From the NCBI GenBank assembly GCA_023248505.1, contig JAHFEM010000084.1, positions 1 to 7,275 of the forward strand: a stretch of DNA of 7,275 bases, read 5' to 3'. Source of the stretch: Nitrospirota bacterium (GTDB taxonomy: Bacteria; Nitrospirota; Nitrospiria; SBBL01; Manganitrophaceae). The notes beneath the pieces were generated by a model. It saw only the letters and a program-made list of their open reading frames with translations. It did no database searches and was not told the DNA's origin. This document shows, in pieces, positions 1-6,508 of this stretch. The position numbers and the translations under genes are program-made. Positions within the stretch are counted from its first letter, which is position 1. Each line of letters opens with the position of its first letter.

Positions 1-1145
1 ACAAGTCGCTTCAAATTCTTCGTGATTTAAAATCGATGGGAGCCGACGTTCAGGTCGTGTTGACTCCGGCCGCCCATCGATTCGTTCCGCCCCTGACCCT
101 CCAGGTTTTTTCGGGACGCTCCGTCTTCACCGATCTTTTTGATCACCATGAAGAGGTGATCCATCTGACCTTGGCCGAGGAAGCCGATCTGATCCTCATC
201 GCCCCGGCAACGGCCCACTTTATCGCCAAAATGGCAGCGGGCCTGGCCGATGACCTCCTCGGCAATCTCCTCTTGGCCGCCTCCGCTCCGATCCTCATTG
301 CACCGGCGATGGATATTGGGATGTGGAGTCACCCGGCCGTCAGAGAGAATGCGGCCCTTCTTCAGAAACGGGGTGTTCAAATCATTGAGCCGGAAGTCGG
401 GCCCCTTGCCTCGGGTAAAGAGGGAAAGGGGAGGCTGGCGAACGAAAAGAGCATCGTCGAAAAAGTCGTCTCCCTTCTCACATCGGAATCCCGATTGGCA
501 GGCGAGGTGGTCCTTGTGACGGCAGGACCGACCCAAGAGCCGATCGATCCGGTCCGCTTTATCTCCAACCGTTCTTCAGGAAAGATGGGCTATGCCTTGG
601 CCAGGGTTGCCCGGGAATGGGGCGCGCGTGTCATCTTGATTAGCGGTCCAACCCGGTTGCCTGCTCCTCCGGGGGTCGAGCGGATCGACGTTCGGACGGC
701 GGAGGAGATGAAAAAGGAGGTCGAAGCGCATTATCCCGAGGCAACCATTGTCCTCATGGCCGCCGCCGTCAGCGATTACAAGCCCGAAGAGGTCTCTCCG
801 AAAAAGATGAAGAAGACCAATTACTCCCGATCAATCCAGTTGCAAGAGACAGAGGATATTTTAGCGGGATTAAGATCCCGAAAAGGGAAGAAGATCATCG
901 TCGGCTTTGCCGCAGAGACCGAGTCCCTGCTTGAAAACGCTCAGAAAAAACGATTCAGCAAGGGCTTGGATCTGATTGTGGCGAACGATATCACCCAAGA
1001 GGGAGCGGGGTTTGATGTCGATACCAATATTGTACAACTCATTGATTCGAAAGGCCGGATTGTGCCACTTCCGAAAATGCTCAAAGAAACGCTTGCTCAG
1101 TATATTTTGGATGAGGTTGTCAGAATCAAAAAGGGCGTTTCTTGA
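1..1145 (+). CDS. coaBC: Bifunctional phosphopantothenoylcysteine decarboxylase / phosphopantothenate-cysteine ligase, 5'-truncated by window edge
   Basis: This cytosolic enzyme (Dfp) joins cysteine to 4'-phosphopantothenate and decarboxylates the product to 4'-phosphopantetheine, two steps of coenzyme A synthesis. The frame is open to the left edge, with the first whole codon at 3. Roughly 20 N-terminal residues, including the flavin-binding start, are missing. The CoaC half shows the segment IHLTLAEEADL, whose His (codon 162-164) matches the catalytic His75 of E. coli Dfp. It also shows IAPATAHFIAKMAAG and a PAMDIGMW motif at 303-326. The CoaB half has VTAGPTQEPIDPVRFISN, then SSGKMGYALA, AAAVSDYKPE, KKMKK (the usual catalytic Lys region), VGFAAETE and DLIVANDI. 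Two active-site positions differ from E. coli: Asp replaces Asn in PAMN, and Ser (codon 411-413) replaces Cys in the ACG clamp motif. The stop codon lies inside the -35 box of the next gene's promoter. The family assignment is very secure. Confidence 0.96.
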   Translation, partial: KSLQILRDLKSMGADVQVVLTPAAHRFVPPLTLQVFSGRSVFTDLFDHHEEVIHLTLAEEADLILIAPATAHFIAKMAAGLADDLLGNLLLAASAPILIAPAMDIGMWSHPAVRENAALLQKRGVQIIEPEVGPLASGKEGKGRLANEKSIVEKVVSLLTSESRLAGEVVLVTAGPTQEPIDPVRFISNRSSGKMGYALARVAREWGARVILISGPTRLPAPPGVERIDVRTAEEMKKEVEAHYPEATIVLMAAAVSDYKPEEVSPKKMKKTNYSRSIQLQETEDILAGLRSRKGKKIIVGFAAETESLLENAQKKRFSKGLDLIVANDITQEGAGFDVDTNIVQLIDSKGRIVPLPKMLKETLAQYILDEVVRIKKGVS

Positions 1146-1169
1146 CTTTTTACCCTGATTTGTTATGAT
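1142..1169 (+). promoter_or_regulatory. Sigma70-like promoter with extended -10, overlapping the coaBC stop
   Basis: TTGACT (1142-1147) is followed after 16 bases by TATGAT (1164-1169), each matching 5 of 6 consensus bases. TGT stands directly before the -10 box, giving an extended -10 element. Transcription would start near 1176, about 20 bases before the ATG at 1196. The coaBC stop TGA (1143-1145) lies inside the -35 hexamer. An 8-base palindrome, TGGGCCCA (1186-1193), sits between the predicted start site and the ATG. The promoter is inferred from sequence match only. Confidence 0.6.
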
Positions 1170-1195
1170 CTTCAGAATTATCCTCTGGGCCCAAA

Positions 1196-2350
1196 ATGTC
1201 GGATAAAATAATCTCTCCTGAAATCATAAAGCTCATGGACAAGATTACGCAGAATCCAGCGTCGCGTCTTTTTGTTCCGTTAGCGGAGGAATACCTTAAG
1301 TGCGATATGGTCGACGAGGCCATTATTGTGCTGGTGGAAGGCATCAAGAACCACTCCAACTATGTCGCCGCGCGGGTGATGCTCGGTAAGATCTACCTTC
1401 AGAAAAATCAGGTTCAGGAGGCTCAGACCGAGTTTGAGCAGGTGATCGCCAGCAATCCGGATAATATCCTTGCACTCAAAAAACTGGCCGTGATCTATCA
1501 AGGCAAGGGAGAGCCTGAGAAAGCATTGGAAGCCTGTAAGAAGGTGTCGGCGATCGATCCTTCCGATAAAGAGGCGAAAGCGCTCGCGGGGATTCTGGAA
1601 AAGGCGGTTTCAAGCGTACAAAGCGGAAAAGAGATCGATTCCTCGATCGCTCCCGCCGCGGCTGAGCCGAGCATCGCAGAGGAGACCGGCGCGGTGGAAG
1701 CCGATTTGGTCGCGTCATCACCCGCTGACCAGGCGGCCGTGATCGAAAATGATCCGCCCGAAGCACCCTTTCAAACAGCGCCGCCGGAAACGCCAATGGA
1801 ATCATCTTCTCCCGTCGGAGAGATTGCAGGCGATCCATTCAGAGAGCAATCGGCGCCGATTGCGCCCGCTCTTGCAGAAGAAGTTTCGGCAACTTCCGGA
1901 AATATCGAGCAGGAGACCGAATCGCCCCCGGCGGTGGTCGAAGATCCTGTCCCCCTCGAAGGCCTCTCCGCTGACCCAGGGGATTCGTGGGAGGATAAGA
2001 CCATTGTGGGCGGTTTTGAGATCCCTTCCAACAATAGAGAATCTCCGCCCCCCAGCGCGGAAGAACGATCAAGGGAGGGTAGCGAAAAGGAAGACCCTCT
2101 TCTTTCGACGACGCTCGCCTCGCTTTATATGAGTCAAGGACATTATAAAGAGGCGGCCAACATTTATGAAAAGCTGCTTGCACGGGATGCTTCAGATGAG
2201 GAGAGTCGACAAGGTCTTGAGAAGGCCCTTCAGAATCTTGTCCCGGAGCGGAAGGCGGAGGCCTCCTCCGAAGTTTCTAACCCGGACAATTCAAAAAAGA
2301 AAAAACTCCATCGACTCCAATCTTGGCTCGATTCCATTCGGAAAAAATAA
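1196..2350 (+). CDS. TPR-repeat protein with a long acidic disordered linker
   Basis: This 384-residue protein has no signal peptide or membrane segment, so it is probably cytosolic. Residues about 22-123 form three TPR-like helix pairs, for example AARVMLGKIYLQKNQVQEA near 58-76 and LALKKLAVIYQGKGEPEKA near 92-110. Residues about 137-300 are rich in Pro, Ala, Glu and Ser and look disordered. They contain a small hydrophobic island, EDKTIVGGFEIP (266-277). A further TPR lies at about 303-336 (TLASLYMSQGHYKEAANIYE). The protein ends in a basic stretch (KKKK, 367-370) and a short amphipathic motif, LHRLQSWLDSIRKK. TPRs bind partner proteins, and the partner here is unknown. The next gene, a Roadblock protein, overlaps the stop codon by one base, so the two may interact. 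The ATG is chosen because it is about 20 bases after a good promoter and begins a plausible TPR N-terminus. No Shine-Dalgarno sequence is visible. It is a recognisable architecture, not a named gene. Confidence 0.88.
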   Translation: MSDKIISPEIIKLMDKITQNPASRLFVPLAEEYLKCDMVDEAIIVLVEGIKNHSNYVAARVMLGKIYLQKNQVQEAQTEFEQVIASNPDNILALKKLAVIYQGKGEPEKALEACKKVSAIDPSDKEAKALAGILEKAVSSVQSGKEIDSSIAPAAAEPSIAEETGAVEADLVASSPADQAAVIENDPPEAPFQTAPPETPMESSSPVGEIAGDPFREQSAPIAPALAEEVSATSGNIEQETESPPAVVEDPVPLEGLSADPGDSWEDKTIVGGFEIPSNNRESPPPSAEERSREGSEKEDPLLSTTLASLYMSQGHYKEAANIYEKLLARDASDEESRQGLEKALQNLVPERKAEASSEVSNPDNSKKKKLHRLQSWLDSIRKK

Positions 2351-2709
2351 TGAACTTTAAAGAGAGCCTGAAGAAAATCTCCGAGAAGATAGATGATTTG
2401 TTGGGAATCGCCATTGCCGCGACCGACGGTATTATCGTAGAGGAGTACCGGGCGGACCCCACGCTTGATCTGAGTTCGATTGTCGCCGAATTCGGGGCGC
2501 TCTGGCGGACGGTCGATAAAGCAGGCCATTCCGTCGAACTCGGCTCCAGCGAGGAGATGACCGTTATTACCGAACGGGCCGTCATTCTCATTAAAAAAAT
2601 CAATTCGGAGTATTTTCTGCTCCTGGTCGTCGCCTCGGAAAAAAACTTCGGGAAGGGAAGGTTCATCCTAAGAATGGAAGCTGCGACGTTGATGGAGGAG
2701 TTGTCGTAG
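2350..2709 (+). CDS. Roadblock/LC7 domain protein (MglB-like fold)
   Basis: This 119-residue protein is a single domain. It shows the Roadblock pattern: an N-terminal amphipathic helix ([17 protein letters not shown]), a strand leading to a DG turn ([15 protein letters not shown], residues about 19-33), a central helix ([13 protein letters not shown]), then strands [15 protein letters not shown] and YFLLLVVAS and a C-terminal helix. Proteins of this family dimerise. They act as GTPase-activating proteins or scaffolds for small Ras-like GTPases, as MglB does for MglA. No GTPase gene lies in the window. The ATG overlaps the TPR gene's stop as TAATG, which implies translational coupling; only a weak GGA precedes it at 2340-2342. 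An in-frame TTG at 2323 would add nine residues, but it lies inside the TPR gene and is less likely. The fold call rests on pattern recognition, and the function in this organism is unknown. Confidence 0.78.
   Translation: MNFKESLKKISEKIDDLLGIAIAATDGIIVEEYRADPTLDLSSIVAEFGALWRTVDKAGHSVELGSSEEMTVITERAVILIKKINSEYFLLLVVASEKNFGKGRFILRMEAATLMEELS
2694..2700 (+). promoter_or_regulatory. Strong Shine-Dalgarno sequence for aroQ
   Basis: GGAGGAG lies inside the last codons of the Roadblock gene, eight bases before the GTG at 2709. It is the best ribosome binding site in the window and supports that non-ATG start, which overlaps the preceding stop as TAGTG. Confidence 0.75.
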
Positions 2710-3182
2710 TGGCTCGTATTCTTGTTCTGCACGGTCCGAACCTGAATTTGCTCGGGATCCGGGAGCCGGAACACTACGGGACGCTCCGACTATCCGAAAT
2801 TGACCAACAAATCACCGACCTCGCCCGGAAAGAGGGGGTTACGGTTGAGATCTTCCAGTCCAACTCCGAAGGGGCGCTCGTTGATCAAATTCAGCAAGCA
2901 TTGGGCCAATTCGATGCCCTCGTCATCAATCCGGCTGCCTACACGCATACCAGCATTGCGATTCGGGATGCAATTCTTTCCGTCGGAATTCCCACTGTCG
3001 AAGTTCACCTGTCCAACATCCACTCAAGGGAGGCGTTTCGAAAGACCTCTCTGATCGCCGATGTCGTTATCGGTCAAGTGTCGGGTTTCGGTCCACAAAG
3101 TTATCTTTTAGGCTTCCTTGGGATCATTGAATATCTTCGAAAGCCGGTTCATCTTCAAAAGGGTAAAAGAAAGGGGAAGTGA
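2709..3182 (+). CDS. aroQ: Type II 3-dehydroquinate dehydratase
   Basis: This cytosolic enzyme converts 3-dehydroquinate to 3-dehydroshikimate, the third step of the shikimate pathway to aromatic amino acids. The 157 residues match the usual length of the small type II family, which is unrelated to the type I (AroD) enzyme. The opening [21 protein letters not shown] contains Arg18 and the catalytic Tyr23. [15 protein letters not shown] carries the substrate-binding Asn74. [14 protein letters not shown] contains the catalytic His100 and Arg111. GFGPQSY follows in the C-terminal part. The last ten or so residues are a basic tail (LQKGKRKGK). The GTG start overlaps the Roadblock stop codon and has a strong Shine-Dalgarno sequence. 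The next gene, efp, begins one base after this stop. All key residues are present and the call is secure. Confidence 0.97.
   Translation: MARILVLHGPNLNLLGIREPEHYGTLRLSEIDQQITDLARKEGVTVEIFQSNSEGALVDQIQQALGQFDALVINPAAYTHTSIAIRDAILSVGIPTVEVHLSNIHSREAFRKTSLIADVVIGQVSGFGPQSYLLGFLGIIEYLRKPVHLQKGKRKGK
3172..3176 (+). promoter_or_regulatory. Shine-Dalgarno sequence fixing the efp start
   Basis: AGGGG within the 3' end of aroQ stands seven bases before the GTG at 3184. Together with the family's typical N-terminus (MIST-DFK), it favours this start over an in-frame ATG at 3118 that would overlap aroQ by 65 bases. Confidence 0.65.
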
Positions 3183-3183
3183 A

Positions 3184-3744
3184 GTGATTTCAACGAGTGA
3201 TTTTAAGAGCGGCGGTAAGATTGAGCTGGATGGAGATCCCTATATTATAGTAGACTATCAGCATGTAAAACCGGGAAAAGGGGGAGCGTTCGTTCGGACC
3301 AAGTTAAAGAATCTTAAAACCGGTAACCTTCTGGAGCGGACCTTCCGGTCGGGGGAAAAATTTGAGGCGCCTGATCTCCTTGAACGGGAGATGCAATTTT
3401 TGTATGCCCAGGGTCCTGAATATCACTTTATGGATGCCAAGACCTATGAGCAGCTTTTTATCTCCGCGGAGCAGTTGGGTCCTGCGAAGGATTTCCTCAA
3501 AGAGAATATGGTGGTGAAGATTCTCTTTTTTCAGGGAAAACCGTTGGGAGTGGACCTGCCTCTTTTTGTCGAATTGAAGGTTGTCGAGACCGCGCCGGGT
3601 ATTCGCGGCGATACGGCGACAGGCGGAACCAAGATCGCAAAGCTTGAGACAGGAGGAACGGTGAAAGTTCCTCTCTACTTGGAAGAGGGAACAGTCATCA
3701 AGGTGGATACGCGAACGGGAACGTACGTTGAACGTGTGAAATAG
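3184..3744 (+). CDS. efp: Translation elongation factor P
   Basis: EF-P binds between the P and E sites of stalled ribosomes and helps form peptide bonds in runs of proline. The 186 residues equal the normal length. Domain I begins (V/M)ISTSDFKSGGKIELDGDPY and carries the tip loop HVKPGKGGAF, whose Lys32 is the position modified in lysine-type EF-Ps. The middle shows TKLKNLKTG, TFRSGEKFEAP and REMQFLYAQGPEYHFMD. Domain III ends with the diagnostic GDTATGGTKIAKLETGG and VIKVDTRTGTYVERV. The start is a GTG one base after the aroQ stop, so the two genes are almost certainly co-transcribed. No modification enzyme (EpmA/EpmB, YmfI or EarP) is encoded here, so the type of Lys32 modification cannot be told. 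An Arg-type (EarP) system is excluded by the Lys. The identification is secure. Confidence 0.97.
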   Translation: MISTSDFKSGGKIELDGDPYIIVDYQHVKPGKGGAFVRTKLKNLKTGNLLERTFRSGEKFEAPDLLEREMQFLYAQGPEYHFMDAKTYEQLFISAEQLGPAKDFLKENMVVKILFFQGKPLGVDLPLFVELKVVETAPGIRGDTATGGTKIAKLETGGTVKVPLYLEEGTVIKVDTRTGTYVERVK

Positions 3745-3820
3745 CAGCAGAGCCCGCTTCTCCCAGGCTGCTGACGCGGCGGTTTGATCGGCAGAATTTG
3801 TTACTTTGATGAGAGCAATC

Positions 3821-4267
3821 ATGGATTTGAATGAAATTAAAAAACTAGCCGATCTGATGTGCGAGATGGCGCTGACCGAAATCGAGTTAGAAGAGGGCGG
3901 CAAGAGGATCCGGCTGCGCAAAGAGATCCTCTTTGCATCAAAAGAGCGGGGATCAGCGCCCGTCGCCTCATCACAGGTGGAAAATGAGACGGCCGCTGCG
4001 ATCGAGTCAAAAGCGGAATTGGGACGATATCCCGTCGTCCGCTCTCCGATTGTCGGAACCTTCTATAAATCGGCTTCACCCGATGTCGATCCCTATGTTG
4101 AGATCGGTGATATCGTAAAAAAGGGGCAAATCCTTTGCATCGTGGAAGCGATGAAGCTGATGAATGAGATTGAGTCAGATCTAGACGGCAAGATCGTCGA
4201 GATTTGCGTAGAGGATGGGACGGCCGTTGAGTACGGGAAGCCCCTATTTCGAATCGAGCCCGTTTAA
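3821..4267 (+). CDS. accB: Biotin carboxyl carrier protein of acetyl-CoA carboxylase
   Basis: BCCP carries covalently bound biotin between the biotin carboxylase (AccC) and the carboxyltransferase, in the first committed step of fatty acid synthesis. The protein has 148 residues from ATG 3821. It begins with the typical [20 protein letters not shown] helix and an [13 protein letters not shown] strand. A variable Ala/Ser/Glu linker follows at about 38-72. The C-terminal biotinyl domain includes the thumb-like segment [19 protein letters not shown] and the biotinylation motif EAMKLMNEI, with the acceptor Lys112 (codon 4154-4156). GAGAG (3811-3815) lies five bases before 3821 and decides this start. 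In-frame TTG (3806) and ATG (3809) codons would add only four or five untypical residues. A 76-base gap separates it from efp. accC follows in the same direction, but only after 164 bases. Confidence 0.96.
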   Translation: MDLNEIKKLADLMCEMALTEIELEEGGKRIRLRKEILFASKERGSAPVASSQVENETAAAIESKAELGRYPVVRSPIVGTFYKSASPDVDPYVEIGDIVKKGQILCIVEAMKLMNEIESDLDGKIVEICVEDGTAVEYGKPLFRIEPV

Positions 4268-4290
4268 TTTTCCGTCAGGTGGATGAGTCG

Positions 4291-4328
4291 GGTCGGATAC
4301 CCCGCACTGATTCCCGAACGATCCGATC
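4291..4328 (+). promoter_or_regulatory. Possible alternative (anti-terminator) hairpin in the accB-accC gap
   Basis: GGTCGGAT (4291-4298) can pair with ATCCGATC (4321-4328): eight pairs with one G-U and a 22-base loop. The 3' arm covers most of the 5' arm of the terminator-like stem at 4323-4352, so the two structures exclude each other. This is the geometry of a transcription attenuator. No open reading frame for a leader peptide and no known riboswitch motif was recognised here. The pairing is seen in the sequence, while the regulatory role is inference. Confidence 0.3.
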
Positions 4329-4362
4329 GCTGAAACCCAATAAGCGGTCCGGCGGTTTTTTT
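4323..4362 (+). terminator. Candidate intrinsic terminator between accB and accC
   Basis: CCGATCGCT (4323-4331) pairs with AGCGGTCCGG (4343-4352), giving nine pairs with one G-U and one bulged C around an 11-base loop. Seven T residues follow at 4356-4362. The three-base spacer (CGG) before the T run and the bulge make it weaker than a textbook terminator. It could end or attenuate transcripts coming from accB. Confidence 0.45.
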
Positions 4363-4407
4363 CTGATGCCGTTTGTGATCATGCGCTTCCAGCCTGTTCT
4401 TCCGTAA

Positions 4408-4416
4408 TGTTATCAT
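4408..4416 (+). promoter_or_regulatory. Possible extended -10 promoter element before accC
   Basis: TGTTATCAT resembles an extended -10 box (TGn plus TATCAT, 5 of 6 matches) and is almost identical to the TGTTATGAT at 1161-1169. No good -35 box is found 16-18 bases upstream. Transcription would start near 4423, leaving a leader of only about nine bases before the GTG at 4432. It is suggestive only. Confidence 0.3.
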
Positions 4417-4431
4417 CGTGAGTCGAGAACG

Positions 4432-5790
4432 GTGTTTAAAAAAATCCTCATTGCCAACCGTGGAGAGATCGCACTTCGAATCCTCCGTGCGTGCCGTGAG
4501 CTTGGCATTCAAACGGTAGCGATTCATTCGGAGGCCGATGCCGCCTCTCTGCACGTGCGCTTCGCGGACGAGAGCGTCTGTGTCGGCCCGGCCGACGCCA
4601 CCCTTTCTTACCGAAACATTCCCAATATTCTCAGTGCCGCAGAGATTACCGGCGCCGAAGCGATCCATCCCGGATATGGGTTTTTGGCTGAAAATAGCCA
4701 TTTTGCGGAGGTCTGCGAGTCGGCCGGGATCAAGTTCATAGGTCCTTTCCCCGAGTGCATTAGTTTGATGGGGGATAAGGCAAAAGCGCGCGAAACAATG
4801 ATGAGGAGGGGAATCCCCGTCATTCCCGGCAGCGAAGGGAAAGTGGCGAATGAAAAGGAAGCGGTCGAGACCGCAAAGAAGATCGGTTACCCTGTGATCA
4901 TCAAAGCCGTTGCGGGGGGAGGCGGACGGGGCATGCGTGTCGTCCACCGCCAAGAGGAGCTCGCGAAGTCATTGCAGACGGCCCAGATGGAGGCCAGAAC
5001 CGCCTTCGGTGATGACGGGGTTTATATTGAAAAGTATTTTATTGATCCTCGACATATCGAGGTTCAGATTTTAGCCGATGAAAAAGGAAAGGTCATTCAC
5101 CTCGGTGAAAGGGACTGCTCGATCCAACGAAGACATCAGAAACTGATCGAGGAGAGTCCTTCTCCCGTCGTCGATGATCGATTGAGGCGAGAGCTGGGAC
5201 GCGCCGCATTAGAGGCGGTCAGCGCATCGCACTACGTCAACGCGGGAACCGTCGAATTCCTTCTGGATAAGGATCATAATTTTTACTTCATCGAAATGAA
5301 TACCCGAATTCAGGTGGAGCATCCGATTACGGAGATGGTCAGCGGAATCGATCTCGTTAAGGAGCAAATCAAGATTGCGGCGGGGAAATCGCTTGAGTTT
5401 AAGCAGAGCCAAGTGAAATTGAGAGGACATAGTTTTGAATGCCGGATCAATGCGGAAGACCCTGAGAAGTTTACCCCTTCTCCCGGGACCGTGACTGCTT
5501 TTCATCTTCCCGGAGGGCCGGGGGTCCGCGTCGATTCCGGGATTTACCTGAATAGCGTTGTGACCCCCTATTATGATTCGTTGATCGCAAAGTTAATCGT
5601 TCATGCGGGGACCCGTGATGAGGCCATTGCGAAGATGCGAGGGGCCCTCTCGGAGTTTGTCGTCGAGGGGATTAAAACCACGCTGCCGCTTCATAAACGC
5701 GTTTTTGACGATCCGGCCTTTATCAAAGGCCGATTCTCAACCAATTTTTTAGAACGATTTTTATCCTCTTATCCCCTTCCGTTACAGTAA
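4432..5790 (+). CDS. accC: Biotin carboxylase subunit of acetyl-CoA carboxylase
   Basis: AccC uses ATP and bicarbonate to carboxylate the biotin on AccB. The 452 residues match the family's usual length of about 450. The N-terminal biotin carboxylase domain has [18 protein letters not shown] and [10 protein letters not shown]. The ATP-grasp domain has the glycine-rich loop AGGGGRGM (161-168) and [19 protein letters not shown]. It also has [16 protein letters not shown]. Residues equivalent to the E. coli active site are present: Lys116, Lys158, His208, Lys237, Glu275, Glu288, Arg292 and Arg338. The C-terminal domain includes [10 protein letters not shown] and [15 protein letters not shown] 4432 is the only usual start codon after the in-frame stop at 4405-4407, and its Shine-Dalgarno sequence is weak. 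It is set apart from accB by a hairpin-rich gap but overlaps thiE by one base. The single-subunit length argues against a fused acyl- or pyruvate carboxylase chain. A subunit of another biotin enzyme cannot be wholly excluded, but adjacent accB makes AccC the natural call. Confidence 0.96.
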   Translation: MFKKILIANRGEIALRILRACRELGIQTVAIHSEADAASLHVRFADESVCVGPADATLSYRNIPNILSAAEITGAEAIHPGYGFLAENSHFAEVCESAGIKFIGPFPECISLMGDKAKARETMMRRGIPVIPGSEGKVANEKEAVETAKKIGYPVIIKAVAGGGGRGMRVVHRQEELAKSLQTAQMEARTAFGDDGVYIEKYFIDPRHIEVQILADEKGKVIHLGERDCSIQRRHQKLIEESPSPVVDDRLRRELGRAALEAVSASHYVNAGTVEFLLDKDHNFYFIEMNTRIQVEHPITEMVSGIDLVKEQIKIAAGKSLEFKQSQVKLRGHSFECRINAEDPEKFTPSPGTVTAFHLPGGPGVRVDSGIYLNSVVTPYYDSLIAKLIVHAGTRDEAIAKMRGALSEFVVEGIKTTLPLHKRVFDDPAFIKGRFSTNFLERFLSSYPLPLQ

Positions 5791-6503
5791 TGTTCCCATT
5801 GTATCTTATTACAGATCCCGCCCTTTACGCAGCGGCCGGCGCCATCCCTAGTAACCCGATGCGGGATGACCCGCAAAAGTTGCTTCTGGAGGCGGTGGGG
5901 CAGGCGATGGAGGGGGGCGCCCGTTTGATCCAGTACAGAGATAAGAAGAGTCCGAGAAGCAAGATGTATGAGACTGCCCGACAGCTTCGGAGAATGACAG
6001 CAGAGCGCGGTGCGGTGCTGATCATTAACGATCAGATTGATCTTGCATCGGCAGTAAGGGCCGATGGGGTTCACCTGGGCCAAGACGACCTTCCATTATG
6101 GGTGGCGAGAAAGATTTTGGGAAACGAGACGTTCGTCGGCGTTTCCACCCACACGCTTGAGGAAGCGGTGAACGCGGAATCGGAAGGAGCGGATTACATC
6201 GGCTTCGGACCGATTTTCCAAACAAAAACCAAGGAGGATGCCAAATCGCCTGTCGGGATTGCATCCGTTACCGAGATCAAGCAGAAGGTCCGCCTTCCTG
6301 TCTATGCGATTGGAGGGATTCAATTGACTCATCTTCCGAAGATGATCACGGCCGGCGCGGATGGGGTCGCGGTGATCTCCGCATTGGGAGGCGACATCCG
6401 GGCAAATGTGGCGGAATGGCTTGAAACGTTTAAGAGATTTGGAAAGCTTGATCTTGACAAAACAGAGGAGAGGGGATACCCTCAATTCACAAAAGGTTCG
6501 TAG
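5790..6503 (+). CDS. thiE: Thiamine-phosphate synthase
   Basis: ThiE is a cytosolic TIM-barrel enzyme that joins hydroxymethylpyrimidine diphosphate to the thiazole phosphate, giving thiamine monophosphate. The 237 residues include all family motifs in order: LYLITDP (4-10), LIQYRDK with Arg50 and Lys52, INDQIDLA with Asn80 and Asp81, ADGVHLGQDD with Asp100, VGVSTHTLEEA with Ser119, ADYIGFGPIFQTKTK with Thr145, Thr147 and Lys148, YAIGGI (172-177) and ADGVAVISA (190-198). Compared with typical ThiE proteins of 205-220 residues, it has a short insertion after the first strand (about 12-27) and a polar tail from about 215 on. The ATG overlaps the accC stop as TAATG with no clear Shine-Dalgarno sequence, so translation is probably coupled to accC. 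No other thiamine gene lies in the window. TenI, a close relative, usually lacks some of the substrate residues seen here, so ThiE is preferred. Confidence 0.93.
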   Translation: MFPLYLITDPALYAAAGAIPSNPMRDDPQKLLLEAVGQAMEGGARLIQYRDKKSPRSKMYETARQLRRMTAERGAVLIINDQIDLASAVRADGVHLGQDDLPLWVARKILGNETFVGVSTHTLEEAVNAESEGADYIGFGPIFQTKTKEDAKSPVGIASVTEIKQKVRLPVYAIGGIQLTHLPKMITAGADGVAVISALGGDIRANVAEWLETFKRFGKLDLDKTEERGYPQFTKGS

Positions 6504-6508
6504 GTTTT

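Noticed and set aside
27..536. Minus-strand open frame of 169 codons within coaBC
   Set aside because: It is fully antisense to the conserved CoaC domain and has no recognisable motif.
2323..2349. TTG start giving a nine-residue extension of the Roadblock protein
   Set aside because: ATG 2350 forms a TAATG overlap with the preceding stop and begins with the expected amphipathic helix. The extension lies inside the TPR gene.
3118..3183. Possible 22-residue N-terminal extension of EF-P from an in-frame ATG
   Set aside because: It lies inside aroQ. EF-P proteins start at the MIST-DFK segment, and AGGGG is well placed for the GTG at 3184.
3745..3773. Hairpin CAGCAG/CTGCTG just after the efp stop as a possible terminator
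   Set aside because: The stem is short (six pairs, or eight with a two-base bulge) and no T run follows it. It is better left as a minor structure in the efp-accB gap.
3304..3921. Minus-strand open frame of 205 codons across efp and the start of accB
   Set aside because: It lies antisense to two secure genes, and its translation resembles no family I know.
4264..4953. Minus-strand open frame of 229 codons covering the accB-accC gap and the start of accC
   Set aside because: Most of it is antisense to well-conserved accC codons, and its translation shows no recognisable domain or motif. It is a shadow of accC.
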